64,000 bases of DNA from Chrysophaeum taylorii (lineage: Eukaryota > Sar > Pelagophyceae > Pelagomonadales > Pelagomonadaceae): NCBI GenBank assembly GCA_029834535.1, contig JAQMWT010000529.1:124001-188000 (forward strand), in the 5' to 3' direction. Position numbers and translations under genes: made by a program. Shown here piece by piece: positions 31,191 to 39,886 of this stretch. The first letter of the stretch is position 1, and every line of letters starts with the position of its first letter. Below the pieces are notes generated by a model. That model saw only the letters and a program-made list of their open reading frames with translations. It did no database searches and was not told where the DNA came from.

Positions 31191-33157
31191 ACGGTGAGCT
31201 GTGTGGTCGGCGGGAGCAGTGATGATGATAGGCTTGGTAATGTACAAGAAGATGTGTGGGTGCCGTATGCACGAAAAGCTGCCCGCGCACGCTTTAGCCC
31301 GACCTAGACGCCGGGCTCGGTTGGTGGTTCTGCATTCCTCAAATTGAAAGGCGTCGCCGCGCGAATATGCATCGCCGCGCGAATGAAATTGGTGTTGAAA
31401 GCAACAGCGACTTCAAAAATTAGATCGCGGGCTTGATAAAGCCTGTAAGCACCATCGAAGACAGCTGCAGCCGAAACGATCAAGACAGCAGACGACATCT
31501 CGTCGCGCCGGCGGTGTTTTTTGTTCTCTTCCGTTTATGGATATAGAACCTAATAATTGACACTCGACTACTCAATGAGAACATTTGAGTTAACATTCCC
31601 TGTACACACTTCTTGACGGGGATCGAAGATTCAAGCGCACGTCAATTAAGAAAGAGTACGCGGCGCTAAACAGTTGAGGCGAACTTTATTTATGTAAACG
31701 TCCGAAATTGAATCTTGCATACTTAATTATTAGCGTTGCGAAAACGCGGTCTAGGATTGCTCGTTTTTGGTCCCAAAAGTCGACGCGAAAGGTGTGTCGA
31801 CATATTTCAACCTTGTGACGTGGCGCCACCTTTTGGTGTTCTTCCTTGTGTTATCCTTGCTTGAAGCGCCACCTCAGCGTTGACGTCAACAAAGCAAGCA
31901 ACAAGCTCGACAGCGCTGCCTCTTGCTCTCTCCGGGTGAATCAAGCGCCGCGCAATCACACACTCCCCGTTCCTCTCCAATATCAACAAATGTCACAGTT
32001 TGTTTGCAGGTCCGCCATAGGAAATGAATGCTCTTACCCATAACGATTACCGCATGGTTGCGATGGAGGACGGTGCCTTCTGCTGAACCTGCGCCTTGCG
32101 AGCGCATCCATTCTCCCGGCGTGGGTTGGCTGCTGTTCGCCAACGGGGGGCGGGCCGGAACGCTCGCAGGGGGAAAATATTATGGCCGGGGGACGCAGAA
32201 GGAGGAAGAAGAGTTAACGACGTGATGTACGTCGGTCAAATCGCGGTCTCCGCGTCGTACGGCGACGGGTGTCAAGTCTCCCCCGACGCTCCTTTCAGCG
32301 TCCCTCGTCTGCACCCCCCGTGATTCAGATCCTGCACGCTGCGGTATTGGGATTAGCCTTCGCCATACGCACTGGGCTGGCCCATCGTGTAGTTAGTAGT
32401 TCATGGTAGAATATATAATTTACCAGCGAGCTGCGGTTCGATATGGATGCGCAGGCGGCTGGGTAGCACGGTCGGCGTAGAGATGATGACTCTACCACCA
32501 GCAGCGGCGCCGTATCATCTCTCCTCGTCGATCTCTTTACTCTCAATGTTGGTCATTCAACATTGCGACGGTGACAGACTTTCGGAGAGTTGGTGCTTGG
32601 CGTCTTCATTTTTAAGAACTGGACACTAGGTGACCCCTATGCGTGCGGCATTCCGAGCTCCAGGTCCTGCGCCGCAGCTCAAGACGCACGCACGCCGCAG
32701 TCGACGACTTTTTGTGTCGCGTGCCCATACATAGTGTGTGTGTGATGATACCGAAGGTGCTTGGGCAGTAGTTCGAAGAAATGCCGCGTAAATAAATCCG
32801 CACTGAAGAAGCCCCTTCCGTGTTGACGATGAGAGCATGCAGCTCGCCGCATGATCATATTGCCCACTCCTATTACTACGACATCCGCTCCTCAGGACAA
32901 TATGGTTGTACTGCGAGGCGGCTGCAAAAATGAGTCAATCGAGAACCCTCCCAGGTCGCGCGTCGGTCGCCTTCCATCGTATAGTAGGCGCTTATATATT
33001 CTCAATTCTTAAAACCCGATAGAAAAACTCAACTCAGAATAAACGCCGCCGCCGCCGCCGCCAGCGTGGAGGTCCTGGAATGTTGCCTCGTTGGTTTTAT
33101 AATTACGCCTGCCAGGCTCTTAATAATAAGAACGGCAGCAGCCAAACGAGATAAATT
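31191..33157. other. Noncoding, A/T-richer stretch
   Basis: About 2 kb with only short unrelated frames. A GCC microsatellite sits near 33,045-33,063. The last 150 bp is the 3' region of the convergent-facing GST gene. No gene, RNA or repeat family is recognised here. Confidence 0.5.
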
Positions 33158-33829
33158 TTAGTAGAAGTAGGCGCCGGCGTTGGTGCGGTCGTTGATGTCG
33201 AGGTTGTAGTCCGGCGAGTCGAAGTAGGCACGGAGTTGGGGAAGGGCCTTGAAGCGGGCGTGGAAGGCTTGAAGCTTGGGATAATCGTCGAGAAGAGTCG
33301 CTTTAACACCGTGCTTCCGCGTCAAGGCCTCGTGCTGGTCGACTATCTCCCAAACGTGAAAATCGCACACGCTCGGCTCGTCGCCGAGGAAGAAGGGCTC
33401 TTGCAACGCCGCCTCGAGCTTGTCGTAGTAGCTCCCTCCAATGTTTTCGCAGTGACGCTTGGCTTTGACCTCGAATTCGCTCGAGTCTCCGCATATCTGA
33501 TAAAAGGGATAACTCAGTTCTATCAAAGTATTGCGAAGATCATAGATTTCTGACAAGAGCTCCAAATCGCGGATACCGCGGTATATCCCGAGCTTTTCCC
33601 CGACGTACACGAACACGGCGTTTGACTGGCAGACGCACGTCGAGCCGTCGTCGTCGATAACGTAGGGAAGATTTGCGAGGGGGTTGAGCGCCTTGAGACG
33701 GTCCTTGGCCGCCCCGAACCACTCGTCCTCCGATGCGTATTGGACGTCCGTATGCTCGGTGCCCGTAAAGCGGAGCATCATGCGCAACGGCGCCGCCAAT
33801 CCGCGGATCTTCCAGTAGCCAATCTCCAT
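33158..33829 (-). CDS. Glutathione S-transferase (mu/sigma-like)
   Basis: 223 residues. The N-terminal thioredoxin-like domain starts EIGYWKIRGLAAPLRMML, where Tyr5 is the likely catalytic Tyr of mu/sigma-type GSTs (compare GYWDIRGL). LPYVIDDDGS carries the cis-Pro, and the glutathione-binding SNAV follows. The C-terminal helical domain shows the N-capping-box-like region FFLGDEPSVCDFHVWEIV (about 163-180). Size matches cytosolic GSTs. It would conjugate glutathione to electrophiles or act in prostaglandin/peroxide chemistry. It is divergent from the Roco gene with 104 bp between ATGs, so they may share a promoter. Both lie between the two inverted-repeat arms. Confidence 0.88.
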   Translation of the reverse strand: MEIGYWKIRGLAAPLRMMLRFTGTEHTDVQYASEDEWFGAAKDRLKALNPLANLPYVIDDDGSTCVCQSNAVFVYVGEKLGIYRGIRDLELLSEIYDLRNTLIELSYPFYQICGDSSEFEVKAKRHCENIGGSYYDKLEAALQEPFFLGDEPSVCDFHVWEIVDQHEALTRKHGVKATLLDDYPKLQAFHARFKALPQLRAYFDSPDYNLDINDRTNAGAYFY

Positions 33830-33933
33830 TTTGGGAACGATTTCTTTCTTCTTCTTCGGCTGGGAACAACAACGAAACGCTTACCCTATCCGTCGTCGTC
33901 GACGGTTTCATCATCATCATCATCATCATTGGG

Positions 33934-36900
33934 ATGAAGAAGAAGGGATACAAGAAGAAGGCCCCAGCAGCAGCCAGGAGGGAGGCAAAGAAGGGCGTGC
34001 GGCGAGAGCTGTCGTGCCACGAGACGCTCGAATCGGCGACGTGGGCCTATCGATGCGGTGTGTACTGGGATGTGAGAAACAAGACAGATCAAGTTCTCAA
34101 GATCCATGGGATTACCGCCGGAAGCCGGGGCGGGCCCCGCCAGGCCGTGCTCTTCGCGTGCGCGAAAAGTTCCAAAGGCCGCGAGCTCGATAAGTCGGCT
34201 TGGGTTGAAGTCTGGAGCGGTACGCTTCGAGAGAAAACGTCGACCGACGTGCCGTGCGACGTCGGCGTGCCCCCGTTCGCGGCGCGCGGCTTCTTGCTGC
34301 ACAGCGATACGTATGCCGTCTACCACAGCGCGGAGGGGGCCTCGGACGAAAACATCGAGCTCGTGCCGGGGCGGCGGTCCCGCGAGAGACAGACGCTCTC
34401 GCCCTTCGAACCGGACTCGCTTTCGGAAGACCTCGGAACGCACGCGGGATCTGTCAAGTATTCTCTGGCTGCGATGGACCTCGCGGGCGCCTTCGAGACG
34501 GCCTTGACGCAGGGCCGAGCGCCCTTGATGCGCGCCAAGTTGAGCGTCGTCGGGGAGGGCAGATCTGGAAAGACTTCGACGGTCAAAGCGCTGTTGGGTC
34601 TCGACTTTGACGTAGAGGAACCGTCGACCGTAGGCGCAAAGACCTCCGCCTGCGAGATCGACCGCACCGAGGCCTGCGACTTTGTGCGAGTGGATAAGGA
34701 CACCAAGGCCGACTACGCCCTGCACCGCAAGGACGCCGCCGTCCGCGTCCTCGCAAACAACGCCTCGGACATCGTCGCCTCGACGACCGCGCCGCCGTCG
34801 GCTCGAGAAGAAGGAGGAGAAGAGCCCCGAGAGGCCGAAAAACAAAAGTTCGTCGAGCAGGCACGCGCCGAGGCTCAAGAGGTCGCCAGGAAAATAAGCT
34901 CCGTCGAGATCGCGGCCGAGGTGGCCGAGCTGGGTGACGAAGAAAACGAAACATTTTCATCGAAAGACAACAACAACAACAGAAAGCTTCAGTTGACGGT
35001 GTGGGATTACGGCGGGCAACGGGTGTTCTACGACCTGCACCATCTGTTCCTCACGAGACAGGCTTTTTACCTCGTCGTGTTCGACATGCGACGAATGCCG
35101 GAGGCGACGTCTTTCATCCTGTTCTGGCTGCGGTCGTTGCGGCTGCACGCGGAGGGCGCGCCGATCGCGCTCGTCGGCACGCACAAGGACGTCGTTCCCG
35201 AAGGACACCACCAACGCATCCACGAGCACATCGTCTCGACTCTCAGCACCGCGGCGGGTCGACTCGTGGCGCCGGTGCTCCACAACGACTCGCTTTGTTT
35301 CTTTCCGGTCGAGAACACGATCGGTCTCCGCGACCCAGTACACCGCAAGCTCAAGGAAACGATTCGCGAGACCATCCTCGCCGAAAGCTACGTCGCCGAA
35401 CAAATTCCCGTGCGATGGCTCAAGCTCGTCGATATCTTGGAGGAGGACGCGCGAAACCGTCCGTTCGTGTCGCTCGAAGACGCGGCAAACATCGCGAGAA
35501 CGGAGGCGGGTCTCGACGACGTCGAGGTAGCTCTGGCCAAGTTCCACCAGCTCGGGGCTCTAAACTGGTGGTCCGAGAGCGACGAGTTGAGATCACACGT
35601 CGTCCTCGATCCCCAGTGGCTCGTCGACAGCATATCGCTCATCATCCGCGACTACGAGCTCCACGGTCTTCCAAACAACTACAAATCAAAGTGGGTTCGG
35701 AAACTCAAGGAGCAAGCGGTGTTGAGCGATTCCCTGTGCGACGAGCTTCTTCTTCTCGCGGGTGCTGCTACGACAGAAGAAACCCGGCGGTTCCTCAAGC
35801 ATCTGATGATCCGAATGTCGGTCATGTGCCCGTTTCCGACGAAAGGCGAACACCCGTGTTACCTCGTGCCGTCGTTGTTAATTCCGAGCAAGCCCGCGCG
35901 CGCCGAGGAGTTGCTGCCGTGGTCCAAGGCGCAGACCTTCGTGGTGAGCTTCAAGAAATTCTTTCTCCCTACGGGTCTCTTCGAGAGGTTCGTATGTTTG
36001 ATGCTCCGGCACGCGTCCGACCACCACCCTATCGTGAACGCGACGGACGCGTGGCTGGCTGTTCAAGGCGTCGACTTTCACGCGCTCAACGACGAGCTCG
36101 GTCAGGAGATTCGGTGCGAGGTCTTTTTGCAGGTCCTGGACCGCACCACGGCGAACCGGCGCGCGTTGACCTTCGTGCGCGACACGTTGGCCCATCTCAG
36201 AAACCATTTTGCCAAAAACCTCAAGTATACGATCCTCGTCCCCTCGGACGACGGCGAGGAATACCGCAACGTCGAAGACGACGACGACAAGGACCTTGCC
36301 CGGTTCGCGCACTGGTTCGGGAATTCGGCGTCGCCTGCTGCTGTTGTGGACGTCGATGCCCTGTTCGCCGCCGGCCGCGCGTACGCTCGGCGAGTGATGG
36401 AGCCCGACATCAAGACGTACCAAAAGGTGTGGGACCGCGTGCGGCGGCTCGACCCTAAAACCCTCATCGAGCTCGGAGAAGTCACGGCGAGATTGGCGGC
36501 GGCGGGTACCGGAAACCGCGCAGAGCTCCGTCAGCCGTCCTTTGGCGAGACCTCGACGCTCGTCGACAACGACGTCTACTTCGAGAAGCTCTACGACGCG
36601 TGCGAGGCGGCGATGGCTGGGTTTTACGGTCGCGTCGAATCCGTTGTCGAGAGGATAGAGGGCATCGCCTTTCACGCGGCACCAAGCCTCAAGAAACAGA
36701 GCCGGAGCCTCGAGAAGGTCCGGCTCAAATACGACGGCGACGTCTCCCGGCTTCGGGACGTTCTCCGGTGCAAGTGCGTCGCCGAAAACGTCGCCGCCAT
36801 CGTCAGATTTCTCCGAGCCCTCGAGGAGCACAACCTCGATATCGCGAGCCTCAAGCTCAAGCTCGCGGACTCCTTCGACGCGGCCTCCGTGAGCGGTGGC

Positions 36901-37110
36901 TACAGGGACCTCAACCTCAACATTCTCCTCCCTGAACACAACTTTATTCTTGCCGAACTCCAGATCCATCTCAAGGACTTCGACGACGCCCAGGCCGCCC
37001 TCCGCGCGCAGCAGAGCCACGACGGACTCTCTGGCCACGACAGATACGTCATATACCGGCGAGTCAACGAGCGCCTCGGGTTTCAGAAAAAACGCATCCA
37101 AGAATCGTAA
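33934..37110 (+). CDS. Roco-family GTPase (Roc-COR) with N-terminal beta-rich module
   Basis: 1,058 residues. Roc: P-loop GEGRSGKT (207-214), a long acidic/helical insert (about 265-345, Glu/Ala/Lys/Asn-rich), switch II WDYGGQ (357-362), and THKD (416-419) in the place of the G4 motif. The COR domain follows (about 430-660: WLKLVDILEED, LDPQWLVDSISLIIRD, LPSLLI-type end). Residues 660-1,058 are helical and poorly defined. The N-terminus (about 20-140: VYWDVRNKTDQVLKIHGI...WVEVWSGTL...FLLHSDTYAVY) looks like a beta-sandwich module seen in protist proteins, without a name I can give. No LRRs and no kinase domain are seen. Roco proteins act as dimeric GTPases in signalling. The gene is intronless and ends 18 bp before repeat copy B. 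Confidence 0.88.
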   Translation: MKKKGYKKKAPAAARREAKKGVRRELSCHETLESATWAYRCGVYWDVRNKTDQVLKIHGITAGSRGGPRQAVLFACAKSSKGRELDKSAWVEVWSGTLREKTSTDVPCDVGVPPFAARGFLLHSDTYAVYHSAEGASDENIELVPGRRSRERQTLSPFEPDSLSEDLGTHAGSVKYSLAAMDLAGAFETALTQGRAPLMRAKLSVVGEGRSGKTSTVKALLGLDFDVEEPSTVGAKTSACEIDRTEACDFVRVDKDTKADYALHRKDAAVRVLANNASDIVASTTAPPSAREEGGEEPREAEKQKFVEQARAEAQEVARKISSVEIAAEVAELGDEENETFSSKDNNNNRKLQLTVWDYGGQRVFYDLHHLFLTRQAFYLVVFDMRRMPEATSFILFWLRSLRLHAEGAPIALVGTHKDVVPEGHHQRIHEHIVSTLSTAAGRLVAPVLHNDSLCFFPVENTIGLRDPVHRKLKETIRETILAESYVAEQIPVRWLKLVDILEEDARNRPFVSLEDAANIARTEAGLDDVEVALAKFHQLGALNWWSESDELRSHVVLDPQWLVDSISLIIRDYELHGLPNNYKSKWVRKLKEQAVLSDSLCDELLLLAGAATTEETRRFLKHLMIRMSVMCPFPTKGEHPCYLVPSLLIPSKPARAEELLPWSKAQTFVVSFKKFFLPTGLFERFVCLMLRHASDHHPIVNATDAWLAVQGVDFHALNDELGQEIRCEVFLQVLDRTTANRRALTFVRDTLAHLRNHFAKNLKYTILVPSDDGEEYRNVEDDDDKDLARFAHWFGNSASPAAVVDVDALFAAGRAYARRVMEPDIKTYQKVWDRVRRLDPKTLIELGEVTARLAAAGTGNRAELRQPSFGETSTLVDNDVYFEKLYDACEAAMAGFYGRVESVVERIEGIAFHAAPSLKKQSRSLEKVRLKYDGDVSRLRDVLRCKCVAENVAAIVRFLRALEEHNLDIASLKLKLADSFDAASVSGGYRDLNLNILLPEHNFILAELQIHLKDFDDAQAALRAQQSHDGLSGHDRYVIYRRVNERLGFQKKRIQES

Positions 37111-37128
37111 TAACCCCTTTATGCTCGT

Positions 37129-38193
37129 ATCCTAACTACTAATCGACAGATGTTTGTCTGTCTGTCTGTTTGTCTGTTTGTTTGTTTGTCCCTCGATTTA
37201 GGGTAAGGATCAGATAGGCGCGAGAGTAAGGATCATGTAGGCCCGCGAGGCAGCCATTGATCCTCGAAGCCGTCTACGGCGACCTCGCAGACTATTTCCA
37301 CGACCCGCGGCGGCTCTTTTAGCCAGCGCGCCATTCTCACGCCCCGTCGAAACGATGTTGTCGATGCTGACAACGCGCGCATGACCGCGGCCTTTTTTTC
37401 CCGGAGACGAGGCGTCGGAGTTCTTTTCGGCTGACTAGGCTGGGTCGGAAGACGACGCCTCGCTCTTTACAGTAGAGTTTTCAACTCCCTGACAACCAAC
37501 GGGATGCTGACTTTGATCGCGAGCTTAAAGTCTTCGCGACCTCGACCCGTCGCACGGCCACTGCAACGGTACCAGATACATGATCGATCGTGTCGTTGTC
37601 ACCGAGGCTCCTCCAACCTGTATCCCTTAAGGCCCACCTACGCCAAACGATCAACAAGAGCCAGAGGCAGACGCCCCGCAAGGTCGGCGTCCTCTTGCCC
37701 AAGCCCGTCTTCTGCCACGTCCAGCTCTACGTGGCTCTCTGTCGATCGGCAACCCCGAGGATATCCTCTTCTGAGTCGACGACTCCACCCTACCCCACAC
37801 GTGCTGCGCAATACCGATAAGCCCCCTCCCGGCGTCTACACGCGCACGGTAGGTGAACTTACTGGGACCAGGTGAACTTACTGGGGTTTGAGATTGGGAC
37901 TAGGTGAACTTAGTGACCAGGTGAACTTACTGGGACCAAGTGAACTTACTGGGGTTTTTAGAGTGAACGCAAAGGCGAGCGGCGTGTACGGATCAAAGCA
38001 GCTTGGATTGGCGGAGGTGAGAGCGACGAGCTCGAAGGAGAGTGGGGTGAGTGGATGTGAGCACGAGTGGGCTTACACCGAACTTACTGGGGTTAGAGAT
38101 TGGGACTAGGTGAACTTACTGGGACAAGGTGAACTTACTGGGGTTAGAGATTGGGATCAGGTGAACTTACTGGCGAACTTACTGGCCTGCACT
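37129..38193 (+). repeat. Inverted-repeat element, copy B (1,065 bp)
   Basis: Mirror of copy A. It opens ATCCTAACTACTAATCGACAG, runs through a TGTCTGTC/TTTGTTTG tract, a GC-rich middle, and ends in an array of GGTGAACTTACTGGG units, finally TGGCCTGCACT. It fills the whole gap between the Roco stop (18 bp away) and the SRR1 start codon (13 bp away). It must therefore hold the Roco 3' region and the SRR1 promoter, unless those genes borrow other signals. Confidence 0.85.
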
Positions 38194-38206
38194 TGTTATT
38201 ATTATT

Positions 38207-38866
38207 ATGTGGCAGACAGTCAAGAAGGGCAGGAGGCAGACAGGATGCTGCGGCCCCAGTGCCCCCGACGAGTCGGTGGGGGTCCCGGAAAATCTCGACA
38301 TCGAGGGGCTCGTGTCCGTGCTTCGGGGGCTTGACTGGTTCGTCGCTCTTGAAGATGCCGTGAGTCGCGCAGCCCCCCCAACCTCGCGCATCGTGTGCTA
38401 CGGCATTGGATCGATTTTCAGGAGCCGTAACGCGCAGTGGCAGCTCGCAATGTTGCTGGCGCTCGGGGAGTTTCGCGAGCGTTTCGTGGCAGACCCGGCG
38501 CTCTCGCGGCGGGAGGTGACGTTTCTCGAAGAAACTTTCGAGTGTCGCGGCGCCGACGATCCGCGTAGAGGGGTGCAGGAGCCAACCGTCTTCTACATGC
38601 CCCACTGCCCCCAGGAGCTCTATGCTTCCCTATTAGAGGCTAACGCGGAGTGCCTCGAGCGAATCGTAGTCGTGGGTAACTCGTTCCATTCTTACGCCGC
38701 CAGGTCTCTCGACGTAGACCCGCGAATCTCGCGGGTCCTCTCCCGTTTGACCGAAGTTCGGTGCGAACCTCTCCCGGGTGGCGACCACGACCTCGAACGA
38801 GCCTTTAACGACACGGCGGTCATCACCTTTGTTGACGCCGCCGCCGCCGCCGTCGTCGGTGCCTAG
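38207..38866 (+). CDS. SRR1-domain protein
   Basis: 219 residues. The SRR1 signatures are present: RIVCYGIGSIFRSRNAQWQLA (about 61-81), FLEETF, PTVFYMPHCPQELYASLL (about 125-142) and IVVVGNSF (about 152-159). SRR1 proteins are linked to circadian and light signalling in plants and to heme or cell-cycle functions in fungi; the biochemical role is unsettled. The first 55 residues are low in conservation, and the ATG lies just 13 bp after repeat B, so the start may have been reset by the insertion. The last 44 bp overlap the convergent sulfotransferase gene; there it codes for an Ala run. Confidence 0.82.
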   Translation: MWQTVKKGRRQTGCCGPSAPDESVGVPENLDIEGLVSVLRGLDWFVALEDAVSRAAPPTSRIVCYGIGSIFRSRNAQWQLAMLLALGEFRERFVADPALSRREVTFLEETFECRGADDPRRGVQEPTVFYMPHCPQELYASLLEANAECLERIVVVGNSFHSYAARSLDVDPRISRVLSRLTEVRCEPLPGGDHDLERAFNDTAVITFVDAAAAAVVGA

Positions 38867-39815
38867 ATAATAACATGCTACGCAACAACGGCGCCACGAC
38901 TGGGTGGAAGGCGCATCCGCAGGCCTGCTCGGTGGCTCCCCATCCCTGGGCTTGCGCGAGGCGCCATCGGTCCTCGAAGACGCGGGAGGCGAGGTCGTAG
39001 ATCTGGTAGTCGACTTGGTGGGTTTTGTTGTAGATGAGAAAGTCGCGCATTCCGTACATCTCGACCCGGCAGTCGTCCGTGTCGTCGCGCCCGTTGACGA
39101 CGGGGGTCTTCGCGCGGTCGCAGCACAGCTCGCAGACCCGATCCCTCGCCCCAAAGGTCCTCGCAAACAAACACATAGACCGGTCGTAGTGCTCGACAAC
39201 CCCAACAAAAGCAAAGGCGTAGAGGGCCCCCAAAGCCACCCCCAACTCGCTGCCCTCGAGCGGAAGACCCGATCTCATACGATCGCCCAAAATTGTCTGC
39301 GGTACGATCTCCCTCGCGATTCTGTTTTTCACAAACGAGTGGTAGGCCCAGGTGTGGCTCTTGTGGATGTCTTCGACGCGCACCGGAGGCACGTGTTCGG
39401 TGCGACACTTGTACATCATCTCAGAGACCCATCGTTCGAACGGCCGTCGAACCATCACGGTCTTGAACGTGAGATTTGACCACGGCAAAGCGTTCAACTC
39501 CTCGCGCGCCGATATGAACTTGGGCGGAACCGTCCAGTTCAACCGCTCTTCGATTTTATCGGGCCGCACGAGGCAGCAGTCGTCGCAAGAAGCGCCGCAG
39601 ATGACGTAAGGCGCCACGTGATTGAAGGTCATGCCGCCACACTTGTGGATGTGCACGAACTCGACAGTGCCGTTCTCCGCGGGCCACAACTCCCGCGCGC
39701 GCACGGCTTCGGCGGTGCTGCTCGCCGCGTACGGCACCAGAGATCCGTTCTCGTGGAGCCGCATCTCCAAGCCCGCGGCGGGAAAGGCCGCAGCAGCGAA
39801 GAATATGATGAGCAT
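38823..39815 (-). CDS. Golgi-type sulfotransferase (sulfotransfer_2-like)
   Basis: 330 residues with an N-terminal hydrophobic signal or anchor (MLIIFFAAAAFPAAG). The PAPS 5'-phosphosulfate loop is FVHIHKCGGMTFNH (about 53-66), and the 3'-phosphate motif is VMVRRPFERWVSEMMYKC (about 120-137). Several paired Cys suggest a lumenal protein. The layout resembles carbohydrate 2-O- or 6-O-sulfotransferases that modify polysaccharides in the Golgi; the acceptor is unknown. The C-terminus is an Arg run (RHRRRRRRRR) encoded antisense to the Ala run of SRR1, so the shared 44 bp is probably unconstrained in one of the genes. Confidence 0.8.
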   Translation of the reverse strand: MLIIFFAAAAFPAAGLEMRLHENGSLVPYAASSTAEAVRARELWPAENGTVEFVHIHKCGGMTFNHVAPYVICGASCDDCCLVRPDKIEERLNWTVPPKFISAREELNALPWSNLTFKTVMVRRPFERWVSEMMYKCRTEHVPPVRVEDIHKSHTWAYHSFVKNRIAREIVPQTILGDRMRSGLPLEGSELGVALGALYAFAFVGVVEHYDRSMCLFARTFGARDRVCELCCDRAKTPVVNGRDDTDDCRVEMYGMRDFLIYNKTHQVDYQIYDLASRVFEDRWRLAQAQGWGATEQACGCAFHPVVAPLLRSMLLSRHRRRRRRRRQQR

Positions 39816-39886
39816 GCTGATCGCAACGGATCTCGAAACAGTCTTGATTATTTATTACTTGCCGCGAAAATAATGCTCGAACCAAA

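Noticed and set aside
35878-37101. 407-codon open frame antisense to the Roco gene
   Set aside because: Mirror of a strongly coding strand with high GC; residues are Val/Glu/Arg-biased with no motif.
37860-38180. GGGGTTAGAGATTGGG units as telomere-like repeats
   Set aside because: Not a regular short telomeric unit and mixed with the GGTGAACTTACT array inside a dispersed element.
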